This document shows, piece after piece, positions 48,901 through 59,984 of a stretch of DNA of 64,000 bases (position 1 is the stretch's first letter; the number at the start of each line of letters is the position of its first letter). The notes below the pieces were generated by a model. That model saw only the letters and a program-made list of their open reading frames with translations. It ran no database searches and had not been told where the DNA came from. The stretch spans positions 329,501 through 393,500 of the forward strand of contig JADANN010000398.1 of NCBI GenBank assembly GCA_018806985.1, read 5' to 3'. This DNA comes from Angiostrongylus vasorum (lineage: Eukaryota > Nematoda > Chromadorea > Rhabditida > Metastrongylidae). The position numbers and the translations under genes were made by a program.

Positions 48901-51900
48901 GGAGTCCGGCGTTTCCATCAGGAAGCCTAGCTAAAAGTAAACCAATACCAGGATATACCACCGTCCTGGTATCAAAGTCGCATGGTGACAAATCTCCCGC
49001 CGATCCACAAAGGCTGCAACTGCCTATGGTGGTGAAGATCTGGGGCAGACTTTCGCCAGGCTGACCTCGGGATTCCAGGTAATTCAAATGGCTTAACCAG
49101 CAAATCTTCGAAAAGTGGAGATAATGCTGGGGCCCGCACAACCGGGGCCTTTCTAGTATCAAGTAAGTAAAGCATAAAATGAACGTAAACTGCAGCCGCA
49201 TTTAACACTTAAAGACCAATGTGGGTGGGATTCTACTTATACATGAAGGGGAAATTGACCAGCGTGGGCTGACGTCATTCCATGGTTTTGCGGCCGTTTA
49301 TTTTGCCGTATTATGGTTATTTATTACAGTTTTTGTACTCAACCGATAGCTTATCCAGTGCAGATTTTTATTCTGGCGTTGAACCTGAAAAGCTGTTCTG
49401 GAGAAGTTATTGCCTTCCTGATAAATTTCACAATAGCTAAAGGTTCGATGGTCCGGCATTTTTCAGAGCCTGGAAGGGCCAAAGCGCAATCTGTTCGGGA
49501 AAACACTTTTATAATCTCAACAGAAGGAACTCAGTACTTCGCTATCGATCGCATGAGAAACATCTTGTTCAGACATTTGTTGAAAAAAAAAGGATGTGGT
49601 CAACTCACACCGGTTAATCTGCCCTTATATACTTAAATGGAAATCCATTCACGTTGAACTCTAAGTGTTAAATCAAATTGCACTCTGATGTAGAGCTTGT
49701 TGTCAAGGTTGTCAACAGTATGTTAAAAGTGAAAGTTGTGAGAAAACAGACTAGAAATAATAAGTGGAAATAAAATACACCATGAGGAAAAGAACTACGT
49801 CTAACCATCTTAGGGACCAACAATTTTGGTGATGCTGTGTACAGAACTCACTAAACCAAACTTATAGAAGTTTCCTCAATGATTTACCATTTTCCCATAG
49901 CGAAAAGTGACTTTAATTATTGCACTTCACTGTTTAAAGACAGCACAATTCGACAACAATCTCTGTGGTGGGTACAGTCTTCAGCAACAACAATCTCTTC
50001 CCAACAAATAGTTTTAATGCTAACTATCGGACGTAGAGAATAGTTCTTCGGCCTAGCACAACGGTCTGTGCTAGATAAGACATTGATTTTTTATTAGGCC
50101 ATTTTATTTTACAAGACCTGATATCATATGTTGTGATCTGAACATTTCTTGCATTCGGTTCGATTCCTGCCATACACATTCCATGAAGTTCTTCGAATTT
50201 TGCTTGGTGGTTGGATTACTGCTTGAGGAATTCCCTTTAGTCAATGCTAGAGCGTCCTCGAATCTTCATGACAAATTGGCACCACCTTCTGTGGACTTGA
50301 AGGAGCTAGCTAGTTCCAGACCAGTGCAGTAGCAATTCCTTGACTTCGGAGAGACTGGAAGTTCAGTGGGCATAGAGGATGGGTTCGAACTAACGCCTTG
50401 CTCTAAAGAACGGCACAACTACCACTATACTACCTAAGAAATCATTCACATATAAGAAGTAAATAAAAAGGATAAAGCTCTCGGCGTTGACCAATCCCTG
50501 AGGAATGCGCCATGCATTCGACTTCATTAAGTATCGTTGGAGGTAATTGAATGCATATTTGGCCATTAAAATGACTCGCGGTGGCCGATCGATGTATCGA
50601 GCCAGTGCTGCTCTCCTTCCAGACAAGTCTGGTACCAATCTGCCGACCCTGGAGGCATGGAAGGCTTGTTGGACCATGGGCGCGAGGGATCGATTCCACG
50701 TGTATGTCGCAGTGGCGCCTCCAACCACTTATAATAATTAGAACGAAAAACTTCTTGCACCAATATGAACGACTTCAAAGAAAACGACTTATTATAAACA
50801 TACGTAGATCTATTTGCCTGACCAATTTTAAGGGTAAATTCACGTACGCTGGACTTCAAAAATTATAAATGCTTGTTACGAACTGAGATACGCTACTTTA
50901 AAGATTGAAGATCAACTAATTATGGCCATTTATAAATCATATAAGAACCACGTTGTCGAAAATGAGGTCAAGAAGACTGTGACCTGAAATAAGCGCTAGA
51001 TGGAAGACTTAATTACTAAGTCTAGGAACTAAATTATCTCGCTTATGCCCACTCTATATGGTACATGTTTTCGTAAATGAGCTTATCCAATAATTTGGAC
51101 CAGAATCTATGTTTAGATAAAGAAAAAAAGGGAGAGGAAGTGGAAAGCCATGGGAGTGTTTATGGCTTTGCGAAGTAGAAAGTTGGGAAGAAATAGCAAT
51201 TTTACTGAAACAGAACCACAGCGATGCTCAGATATCTGCAAAATTTGGACCATGGAGCAGATTCGAACCCACGATTATTCTTTCCGTGGTCTCACTCATT
51301 GCCCGGTGCACCACCAAGGCCATTGCTTTGCCTTCCTCTCGGTAGGTTTTTTTCACCCTAACGCTGCTATAAGCAATTACTCGTCAACAGGAATGATCCG
51401 TGGAGCACAAATCGGCAATGAACCCGAATAAGCTGAGGCTGTTGTTAAAATCACAATGTTTGACTTTTTATTTACTGCCTATATAGCTAGTTATTATTGA
51501 TTTTATTTGCTGCCAATTACTGCCTATTATCTAAGTATGATTTCGACTACAGCCTCAGCTTAACTGGGATTCACTGCCGATTTGTGCTCCACAGGTCATT
51601 CTCACTGACGGGTGAATGCTCGTGGCACCGTTAGGTAGAAAGCTGGTTGAGAGAAAGGCAAAGCAAGGATCTTGGTGGTGCATCGGATAACAGGTTAGCT
51701 CCCTGAAAGGGTAATCGAGGGTTCGAAGCTGGCCTGGGAGTCGAGTTTTGCAAATATTTCATCATCATTTTGGTTGTACCACACATACCCAGGCAGTAAC
51801 TAAACAGTAGGGAGTGACTAAAAAGTTGAACATTACAGCAATATACTTCTTTCTTGGTTCTATTTTAACATCTGTCAACTGCTACGGATTTCTATTTAGC

Positions 51901-53143
51901 ACATACTCCGAAAATTTACCTCTTGCACCTTCATCCTGTGGCCGAATCTCATATGTTTCGCAATCAATAATGTCGACGAAAGGACAAACGACCGTTCTGA
52001 TAATAAATATGATCAAACATCGTATCCCAATACACAAACCCTATTCAACTGTTTTGTTTGAGCTGAAAACGAGACACGCCATGACTATTGTATGAACCGC
52101 GGAAATGCATCGAATTCCGCTGAACAATAAAATTTAATAGGCGGGAGAAACAAAGTCACTCGAACCAACTAAAATCATAACCTGTAATCCGTGACTATAG
52201 GATCGAGTAATGGAGGTAGCCAATTATAATTAGCTTCTGAATGAGCATCCAGAAATACCAAAACATCTCCAGTCGCTTTTTCGGCACCGAGTTGGCGGGC
52301 TCGTATAAGGCCTTCTCGTTTCCTTAATGTCTCAGTTTACAGAATTACCAATTCACGTTCTTATCCTTCAACTACAGAAACTCACTTCGTTCTAAGAACT
52401 TTAACAATACTGTTAAGATTCTGACGTTCGATAAAGTCTTCAAGAGGCTTCTTCAGAAATGGTTTTTCACTGAAGTCATCCACTAATATGATTTCCTTCA
52501 ACAACTCCTTCGGGGATCGGTTAATGATCGAGTACACAGAGCGCAAGAGAGTAGAGTTATGTTCTTCATGGAAAGGAAATATAACAGAAACGGTAGGTAG
52601 CTCGGAATTGTATTCCATGCTCTTACATCCCGGATTACGGACGTCTTTTATTGATCGATTCAGTGGAATCATATCCGAAATGTAGGCATTGTACCCATTT
52701 GCACGATACAATGCCAACTAGAAGCAAACAGAATCAAAATCCAAAGGAAATCCACAACCGAATAGTGGAAACAGCTTCCAATACCACAATCGTACCGCTT
52801 CCTGTTGAATTTGAGTATCATTCGGAACGGAAACTGGCTTTCCCTGCTCACCTGGGCCAACCCGTTCCTGATCAGCTTCGTATGCGTCCCGATCCTCCCA
52901 GTTTATCTTAGGTTTTGCTCTAAATTTCAGGAATGGATCTTCAGGAACCAGATCGTTTTTCGCCACAGCACCGCCATCTTTACCATCACTGATTACTCTA
53001 CCTAACCGACCAACCCGTCGGTATTCCATATTTTGCACTACGGGTCCAAAAACAGATATCATTACGTAGAAACACCCGACTATAAGGACATATTTCAGTA
53101 CCGTGAAGTACCTTCGACTAACATATCGACAGATATTTCGCAT
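45995..53143 (-). CDS. Polypeptide N-acetylgalactosaminyltransferase, GALNT10-like
   Basis: A Golgi type II membrane enzyme starting mucin-type O-glycosylation (GalNAc from UDP-GalNAc to Ser/Thr). Exons: 53143-52796, 52717-52386, 52322-52182, 51996-51920, 48006-47810, 47743-47609, 47525-47459, 47236-47108, 46386-45995; total 1,818 nt, 605 residues (human GALNT10: 603). The start at 53143 puts [20 protein letters not shown] as the membrane anchor. GT-A domain ~130-425: [40 protein letters not shown], metal-binding DAH in [49 protein letters not shown], then [10 protein letters not shown] and [11 protein letters not shown]. Ricin-type lectin domain ~475-605: [18 protein letters not shown]. The C-terminus ends WQVN; because CAG/GTAAAT could be a donor, a further exon is not excluded. 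Worm gly- numbering was not assigned. Confidence 0.93.
46400..47090. other. GALNT10-like intron, nothing recognised
   Basis: AT-rich intron between the lectin exon and the preceding exon; no repeat copy or coding signal seen. Confidence 0.6.
48325..48706 (-). repeat. R-family short repeat, reverse
   Basis: + strand: CTGGCCCAGCTTAATTTCCA (reversed tail) to GAGGCGGTAAACCGTTGG (reversed head). In the 3.9 kb GALNT10-like intron 4, followed 80 bp later by a forward copy. Confidence 0.85.
48785..49160 (+). repeat. R-family short repeat
   Basis: CCTCCCAACGGTTTACCCCT head, AATGCTGGGGCCCGCACAAC tail. With the preceding reverse copy it makes an 840 bp head-to-head pair. Confidence 0.85.
49165..50455. 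other. GALNT10-like intron, unassigned
   Basis: No repeat family or coding exon recognised; the 107-codon ORF at 49,313 has no supporting motif. Confidence 0.5.
50462..50732 (-). repeat. S-family SINE, reverse
   Basis: + strand: CTCTCGGCGTTGACCAATCC to TGTCGCAGTGGCGCCTCCAA; overlapping ORFs on both strands here are SINE translations, not genes. Confidence 0.85.
51205..51800. repeat. T-family head-to-head inverted pair (large palindrome)
   Basis: Reverse copy 51,205-51,480 and forward copy 51,520-51,800. Left: GGATCATTC-type flank, CGATTTGTGCTCCAC (reversed) and tRNA-like boxes around 51,265-51,320. Right: CCGATTTGTGCTCCACAGGT, then GGTGGTGCATCGGATAAC and GGGTTCGAAGCTGG boxes. Arms of ~270 bp around a ~40 bp centre, inside GALNT10-like intron 4. 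Confidence 0.8.
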
Positions 53144-53634
53144 GCCTGAAACGGAAGACCATTGTGACAACTGACATGTAGATGACGCTATGAAGAGAAA
53201 CGCATACTCCGGTAGAACTATAAACGCAGGTACTTGGTCAATAACAATGTGCAGAAGAAGGGAAGCAGTGCAATTCACGCACTGCCACAGGTGGAGACCC
53301 ACACGGAGAGACTCACCCACGTCAGGAGATAAGCGTTCCCAGACAGCACAATGAAGCAATGTGGACGGTGCCAGGATAACGTCATCATACGCGTATAACA
53401 ATGGCGATGCACCTTTGCCGGTAGTATATAACATCACAATAACGAATGTCAACCATTAGTCCCACTCTACTACATAGGTGAGCGACCAATACGATCACAT
53501 CTGTGTCGTTCCCAAGACGGAAACCACCAAATTTCTGGTTAAACTAAACAAAGGCAACTGCAGCAAAGATTCAGCGACGAATTGTGGACCGCTTACTTCT
53601 CACTGATGACGGTAAGAACCCACCCCCCTCCCCC

Positions 53635-53967
53635 CAGCAAAATTCCCACTTTTTTTAGAGCTTTGCTGATTTAGCAATTGTGGTTCCTTGGAGTCCCGAG
53701 GTCAGCCTAGCCAAAGTATAGCCAGGTCGTCACCACCACACGCAGTTGCTGCCATAGTGGATCAGAGGGAGATTTGCCACCATGCGACTAGTTTGGTACC
53801 AGGACGGTGGTGATTCCTGGCATTGATTTACACTTAGCTGGGTCTCATCGTAGAAACGCCTGACTCCTCAGCAAGGGAGACCGTACTGCGGGATGAATCC
53901 TCCACTGTACATCGCAGCTCGACACCTAAGAACACCTAGCCAAGATAAGGCGGCAAACCGTTGGGAC
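53635..53967 (-). repeat. R-family short repeat, reverse
   Basis: + strand: CTGATTTAGCAATTGTGGTT to AAGGCGGCAAACCGTTGGG. Lies between the GALNT10-like start and the rpl-18 3' end; the tail is missing. Confidence 0.8.
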
Positions 53968-54100
53968 GGCAGAAATTTCTACATATTCAATTTTAATTCC
54001 TACAGAAAACAAAAAAGGACCATAACTGAAAAAACTACGGGATTGTCACACATGCGTTCCTCAGGTAACTTCGTAAGAAAGCAGAAAGGATAAACAGTAT

Positions 54101-54106
54101 TTTATT
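54101..54106 (-). terminator. Poly(A) signal of rpl-18
   Basis: AATAAA on the - strand, 62 nt after the rpl-18 stop codon, a typical position. Confidence 0.7.
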
Positions 54107-54167
54107 AGCAGGTAACACTCCGACTGTCAAAACAGCAATTTGCAACAAAAATGAACAACAAGACGGT

Positions 54168-56176
54168 TTAGGCTTTGTATCCACGAGAAGCACGTCTTCC
54201 ACGCGCACGTTCGAACTTGCGTCCCTTTGAGCGGACGTAGGGCTTTGTGTGACTATGCGGGACTCCTGGAGCCGGACCGAAGTGCTTTTGCGCCTCACGA
54301 GCTTTACGAGGGCCCTGTAAGGAAAAACAATGGGAAACGAAAACTTGTACGTATTATATCATAAAAAGTACGAGATGGACAGTTTTCGGAACACACCCCT
54401 TTGGAAAGTGAAAACACTTCTAAGCTACTGTTAGTCTGCATCACTCTATCAGTGTCGAGATAACAACAAGATGTTGAGATATCTGCAAAACTCAGACCCT
54501 AGGCTGGCTTTTATCCCGGAATTACCGTTTCCACGGTCTCACATGCTCCCCACTGCACTATGGAGACCCTTCCTTTGTCATTTTACCAGCCAGTTTTTTA
54601 CCCCAACGATTCCATCAGCAATCACCTGTTAACAGAAATGATCTGGGGAGACCTTCAGTCGTGCAGTGAGTAGCGTGTAAGCTCTCAGAAAGGGCAATTG
54701 CGAATTCGAAGCTGGCTGGGGTCCGAGTTTGACAAATATCTCAACATCACTATGGTTGTAGTTCACATAAAACGCTGCCGCGAAAAAAAATATGTAGTAA
54801 ATAAAAAGTTAAATACGGTGTCCAAATAATTTTATTCTCGAGGATTTGTCACAATGTCCAATAGCCTATTTCTCAAATACGATGCGATTTTTAGCTCAGA
54901 AATAAAAGCTAAAGCCATTTTTGATCGTTGAAAAAATAAACCACTAGTCTTGGTGCATCAGAATCAGGGAAAAATAGTTAGATTTCCATGACATATGCCT
55001 ATGTCATACGAAATGCACTGATCATAATGTGGAAAACAATAGCCCTATAGAAAGTTAGTACAAAAGTGGATTAACTGCTATGAATAATAATGAAACCACA
55101 CACCAGTAAGCAAGAAGTTCCCCTTATTTGGATAAATTCACAAAAGGATATAACTTACTTGAAGAAGAAGAGTATTTTCTCCTCTGGGAGCCCGTAACGC
55201 AAGTTGATCGAGGGTGATCACCTCACCTCCAGCCTTCAGTATACGGGCGCGGGCAGAACGTGTGACTTTAAGAGCGGCAAGCTGTAAAGCATACATGTAT
55301 TGGCAAGCTGTAAAGCATACATGTATGTGAAGAATGGTCAGCATGAAAAAGATAGTACATTTGACGACAAAATTAAATTACACGGCGAACTAACTCCACA
55401 AATGCCTTTTGAAACACCTTCGCCACAACTGAAATAACAATGCGACCCATCGGTCACCTTAATTCGCCAGTTGAGGATGTTACTTCGCAATGCATGCCAC
55501 ATGTTTTATAATACGAACCATTTATTTCTTTTCATCAATACCTTCCTGAGTGTATTTCGCAAGTTTCCGGGACTGCAATTTGTTCCAAGGATAACGTTGG
55601 ATTCAGCGTCATGACAAAGGCGTGTGAACAAGAAGCATCTATATATCGCACCACGGATCGTCAGAAAGTATTTCACTACTATTCAAAGACGGCAGTTTTA
55701 ACCCAGTACAGCCCCGGCACCGCTTTTTCGTGGTTGGCCCCATCGAAAACAAGCAATCTTTATCGGCTCTGAACTTCCTGGTTTCTTGACAATAAAACTT
55801 TTTCTCAATAACTAGAAGAACTACGGGTTTTGAACAAGACAGGAATGTAAAGACTTTCTCTATCAATTCATGAGCATGATTGATATGTAAGCTACTATTC
55901 ACTATGGGCTACTATGGTCCATATTGCAAATAACACTGCTTTTAGCACTTGGAAGCATTTCTCAGCTTATGTTGGGTGTATTTCGGTATTTCCATATCCC
56001 CATATTCCCTACAATAACCATAGCTCTTAAGGTGAAGTAACAATAGATTGCTAGTCACATTTCCAGCCAATAAACTTTTCCAAAAAAAAAGGTTTTTCAC
56101 AAATCATTAAACGCAGAGAATGGCCTTCCTGGTCTCACCGTTCCTATTTTGATCTGTTCTCGATTAGCAATCGAAT

Positions 56177-56220
<44 letters not shown>

Positions 56221-57841
56221 ATATATATATAGTTCCCAAGATCGACTTTCTATTAACCTCGGCATTGGAATATGAATGCGTCGTTTTCTTGTTCAGCAAT
56301 CGCGAGGTTGTTAAACAGCATACATTTACTTCCATAGAAAAACACAATACAATACAACAGTACCTGACGTTTCGGCAGTATCGCCTTCTTCAGAGCCTGG
56401 AAGGGTATACTGATATACAATTTACTAGGCCAAACGCTTCAATAACACTTTAAAAAAAGACGAAAAACTCTACGGTAATTACATGGCCAACAGCTTCTCG
56501 AAAAAATGTCTAAGATAGAAGCCCCTGCTCTCGATCTCCGGCCACTACTGTACTGCAGACATGCAGATGATTGTTTTGTCATCTTCTCTACGCAGGAGGA
56601 GATGGACAAATGCTTTGAATTATTAAACGAGCAGTCTGAGTACATTAAGTTCACCCGGGAGAAACCGAGAAAAAAACTGGCTTCCGTTTTTAAACGTTCA
56701 AATAAACCTATCAAGTAGCGGTTACATGACAAAGTGGTACCGAAAGCCAAGTAACAAGAACATCCTCGCTCATTTGCTTTCTTCCCATCCTTTACCCACA
56801 AAGAGGGCACTTGTGAGAAACATGTTTCGAACAGCCACCTCTGGGTGTACAACCAGGGAACTAAAGGAATAATCGCGAGACTTGGCTCGGCAAATAGCCA
56901 TCTCTAAGGGCTACGAAATAGTTACCCACGAGATAAATTTAGAAGGAGAGCGATGCGCCCAAGCGAAACACTTGGCCAAAAGAAAGTCCCGTTTATGTTG
57001 CCCTTTATAAGCGATGAAGTAAGCGTAGCTATTAAACGATGCTTAAGAAGGGCAGCTCTAGAGGAATCGGTAGCGATAGTTGAAATACCACCGGCTACTC
57101 TACGTCGTCAGTTAGTTCGTAACAGCCTGTATGACCGTCCATGTGAAAGAACAAATTGCGTAATTTGCCCTTACGGCAGGGACGGTGATTGCATGAGTTC
57201 AGGTACGATATACCTGATCTGTTGTAATAATTGCGGAGATGAATATACTGGCGAAACGGGCAGACCTTTGTGTATCCGTATAAAAAGAACACCTAGATGG
57301 CAAACGAAAACTAAGACAAAGTACCCCACTAGGCACGCATAAGATACAAAAAGCATAGCGGGGGGACGATTTTGAAGTAAAAGTCAATATCCTTGCACAG
57401 GAAACTAGAACACCAGCGCGAAAACTTCTTGAGGCTTTTTGGATAAATGCCAAAAACCCTACAATGAATAGCAGGGATGAATGCCCAGAGGTCATACGCG
57501 ACCTAAGCCCGTATGTTCGCATCAATTTCTGATGTGGGATGGTGCAGTCATCAACCTTATGCGACTATAATCAGCTGTTTTAATCTTCCTCATTGGAAGT
57601 CACGTAAAAAAGCGGTGAGTTTTTCGAGAAGCTGTTGAACATGTAATTACCATAGAGTTTTTCGTCTTTTTGTAAGTGTTATTGAAGCATTTGGCCTAGT
57701 AAATTGTATATCAGTATACCCTTCCAGGCTCTGAAGAAGGCGATACTGCCGAAACGTCAGCTACTGTTGTATTGTATTGTTTTTCTATGGAAGTAAATGT
57801 ATGCTGTTTAACAACCTCGCGATTGCTGAACAAGAAAACGA

Positions 57842-57914
<73 letters not shown>

Positions 57915-59063
57915 TGGCAAAAAACAAGAACTATGGAACCCATTAAATTGAATGTGGACACCACAGTGTTCTCACGGTCGTTTGGTCGAAATCGCTATGG
58001 TCACTATAGTGTTCGTATAGGGGTGAAAAAAGGTTAAATAGGGAAATCTTTCGTAAATCCATTAAAGCTATCCTCATTGCTTTCTGAGAAAACCTACAAT
58101 GCCGTCTTGTTTGTGGACAAAGTACCACTCCACACGAGGAGAAAAGTGTGCCTTCCTGCAGAAAACTACAAACATATAGTGCTCTCGCTATTCGAGTTCT
58201 CCAGTGCCTTTTCGGGTAAACGACGATTTTCGTTCGTGACTGTGTGATCATAAATCAGAATGAAATGTAACGGACTTGTTGCCAACCACCATGCACAAGG
58301 TAGGAACCAGTACGAAAAAAACTGGGTTGATTTGCTTCAGTTGCACACTGAGACTACCAATGGTACAGTTCTAGGGCAGAAATTGGGTAAGCTGACCTCG
58401 GGACTCCAGGGAACCAGAATATCTAAGCCAGCAAAACTCCAAAAAAATTGGAAATTATTCTGGGGCCTGCAAACAACGATTGAAGAGGGGTCATCCAAGT
58501 ATTCAAGTATTGAAGTAATGCTACAGTTTGCCATTGAACTAGCTACTAAAATACTTTAAACACTTATAAAAAACAAAGATTGCTCACAGTAAACTTCGGC
58601 ACTTCGTAAAGTCGAGCGTCGTCAGTAACGGTACTACAGGTGACCACAATCTTATTCGAGTTGTTCTTCTTCTTCAATATGCGGCTGATCCGGGCAATCG
58701 ATAGAGGAGCACGGAATCGTCGCGACATGAAAAGTCTCCTCATGATGATGTTGTTAAACTTTTCACCGGTTCGTCTAGCCAGGAACTTGTAGAGCTAAAC
58801 GCAGATGGGTTAAATAAGGAGGCCATAGGGACAACATGAAGAGTTCCATGCATAAAGACAGAAACGCTTGAGTTGCTGGAGGAATAAGGATAAGCAAATA
58901 TCAAACCAATGCACCTTGGCCAGAATTCTAAGGTACGGATCTTCGCTTTTCGGTGCAGTCCTACGAACCTTGCGGTCGTGCTTATGGTTGATGTCAATAC
59001 CCTGAAAGAAGAGGACAAACAGCTGCATCGGAAAAAAAAGTAGCAGTGTAAAAACCTCACCAT
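54168..59063 (-). CDS. rpl-18: 60S ribosomal protein L18 (eL18)
   Basis: A large-subunit ribosomal protein. Exons: 59063-59061 (ATG alone), 59001-58915, 58794-58588, 55281-55159, 54314-54168; 567 nt, 188 residues, the usual length. Exon 2: [29 protein letters not shown]. Exon 3: [47 protein letters not shown]. Exon 4: [37 protein letters not shown]. Exon 5: [48 protein letters not shown]. All junctions have GT/AG and matching phase. The 3.3 kb intron 3 contains a Penelope-like element in opposite orientation. A duplicated acceptor precedes exon 4. AATAAA follows the stop by ~60 nt. Confidence 0.97.
54470..54815. repeat. T-family inverted pair
   Basis: Reverse part: TTGAGATATCTGCAAAACTC (54,475) and TGCTCCCCACTGCACTATGG; forward part: GTCGTGCAGTGAGTAGCGTG (54,659), GGGCAATTGCGAATTCGAAG, GACAAATATCTCAACATCAC. 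The two halves are inverted around ~54,645, in rpl-18 intron 4. Confidence 0.75.
55281..55333 (-). repeat. 26-bp duplication of the rpl-18 exon 4 splice acceptor
   Basis: GGCAAGCTGTAAAGCATACA is repeated exactly with a 26 bp offset, so CTTTACAG/CTTGCC occurs twice on the - strand (exon starts 55,281 and 55,307). Confidence 0.9.
56362..56402 (-). ncRNA. Hammerhead ribozyme-like motif, left arm
   Basis: Minus strand: CTCTGAAGA, stem II GGC-GATACT-GCC, GAAACGTC. Core intact; after the cleavage position it reads AGG where the right arm has AGC, costing one stem I pair. Confidence 0.65.
57725..57766 (+). ncRNA. Hammerhead ribozyme-like motif, right arm (best copy)
   Basis: CTGAAGA at 57,731-57,737 matches CUGANGA; stem II is GGC/GCC with loop GATACT; GAAACGTC at 57,751-57,758 supplies GAAA, a two-pair stem III (AC/GU) and the cleavage C. 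Stem I forms between GGCU (57,727-57,730) and AGCU (57,759-57,762), including one G-U pair. This is the minimal type I form known from Penelope-like elements, expected to work best as a dimer. Confidence 0.7.
58370..58505 (+). repeat. R-family 3' fragment
   Basis: GGGCAGAAATTGGGTAAGCT to GGTCATCCAAGTATTC; 5'-truncated, as expected if reverse transcription starts at the tail. In rpl-18 intron 3. Confidence 0.75.
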
Positions 59064-59084
59064 CTCAGGTTGTGGACGATTTCA

Positions 59085-59106
59085 GGATCTACCTGAAAAA
59101 AGACAG
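59085..59106 (-). promoter_or_regulatory. Probable trans-splice acceptor of rpl-18
   Basis: On the - strand a TCTTTTTTCAG acceptor is followed by a ~29 nt leader ending at the single-codon first coding exon. Consistent with SL trans-splicing of a nematode ribosomal protein mRNA; a 5' UTR intron is the alternative. Confidence 0.6.
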
Positions 59107-59455
59107 TACTGCAAGAGAAGGCGGAAGAACCAACGAGATAGAATCAAAAGTGGCAACTTAGTACTGAAGAGACCCGTAGTAAAACTAGCATATCCAAATA
59201 AAACAACTAGAGTCCCAGTAAGATTGTAAACAGAGTTTTGAAATATTAGAAAATAAAGGGACTGAAAAGCAAAAAACTATGAAACATGGTCTCCAAACCA
59301 ATTTCCATTATTAAACCAATACTTTCGTCGGGAAAATATAGTTTCGGTACAGCTATTCTCACAAACATTACTAGAGAGGTCAAAAAACTCGAGGTTTCGA
59401 AAGCCCAAGACCAACAACACGAAGCAAAAAGCTTCAGAAAAACCATTACTAACAT

Positions 59456-59595
59456 TGCCCTAGGGCAGAGATTCGCCTAGCTGCCTTCGGTACTCCGAAG
59501 AACCACAGTGGCTAAACCAGCAGAACTCGGAAAAAATGGAAATTATGCTGAGGCCCACACAACCAGTGAAGACGGGCCATCCAGGTATCAAGGTA
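59456..59595 (+). repeat. R-family 3' fragment
   Basis: CCCTAGGGCAGAGATTCGCC to CGGGCCATCCAGGTATC; 5'-truncated copy upstream of rpl-18. Confidence 0.75.
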
Positions 59596-59984
59596 TTACT
59601 GACATTGCTACTGTGCAGAAAATTCTTCTAACAATTCTTACCACACCCTTCGAATCATCCTAATGAACATTTTAGTGATATAAGTCAACCAATAAGCAAC
59701 TATAGCTCCAAAATTAAAGAGAAAGCAACAAGTAATAAGTCACACACCACCTAAGAAATAAGGCCTTAGCAACCCCACAAAATGGAAATAAAAGCGTATA
59801 ACGGTGACAATCGTTGCGGGACCTACTTCGGCTGGACTGTTGGAATCCCTATATTTTAGGTAACGCTGCGAAGACAGACGAGTGGTATGCATTGTTTTCA
59901 TTTGCAGGATTTGTATTATTCAGGATGGATTTGTTTCAGGATTAAACATATTGCTTATTTTAACCGTTTTATTACAGCCTATTC

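Larger units (their letters stand above)
56180..57912 (+). mobile_element. Penelope-like element with inverted arms in rpl-18 intron 3
   Basis: Flanked by two TA microsatellites (56,186-56,231; 57,843-57,911). Near-identical inverted arms: 56,276-56,510 and 57,612-57,846. Between them, a 5'-truncated body on the + strand: reverse transcriptase piece with [20 protein letters not shown] and IKFTREKP (56,506-56,718), frameshifted linker, then 56,953-57,342 with [30 protein letters not shown] and the GIY-YIG-type [20 protein letters not shown], then a decayed C-terminus to ~57,530. A GIY-YIG endonuclease after this kind of RT defines Penelope-like elements. Orientation is opposite to rpl-18. Stops and frameshifts make it inactive. 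Confidence 0.88.

Noticed and set aside
48575..49201. 208-residue minus ORF
   Set aside because: Spans two R-family repeats in an intron; the translation recurs wherever the repeat does and has no domain.
51700..51760. tRNA gene
   Set aside because: The GGTTCGA box is part of the T-family fold-back; the flanking acceptor stem does not pair.
52651..53005. Plus-strand ORFs over the GALNT10-like first exons
   Set aside because: Antisense shadows of the exons on the - strand.
53144..53452. 103-residue N-terminal extension of the GALNT10-like ORF
   Set aside because: The internal Met at 53,143 gives a short cytoplasmic tail, a membrane anchor and the exact family length; the upstream part has no resemblance to the family.
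54035..54298. 87-residue minus ORF overlapping rpl-18
   Set aside because: Wrong frame of the last rpl-18 exon.
56175..56347. Protein-coding ORFs rich in Tyr-Ile
   Set aside because: They are translations of TA microsatellites and the adjoining Penelope arm.
57711..58037. Tyr-Ile rich ORFs on both strands
   Set aside because: Microsatellite translation; no gene.
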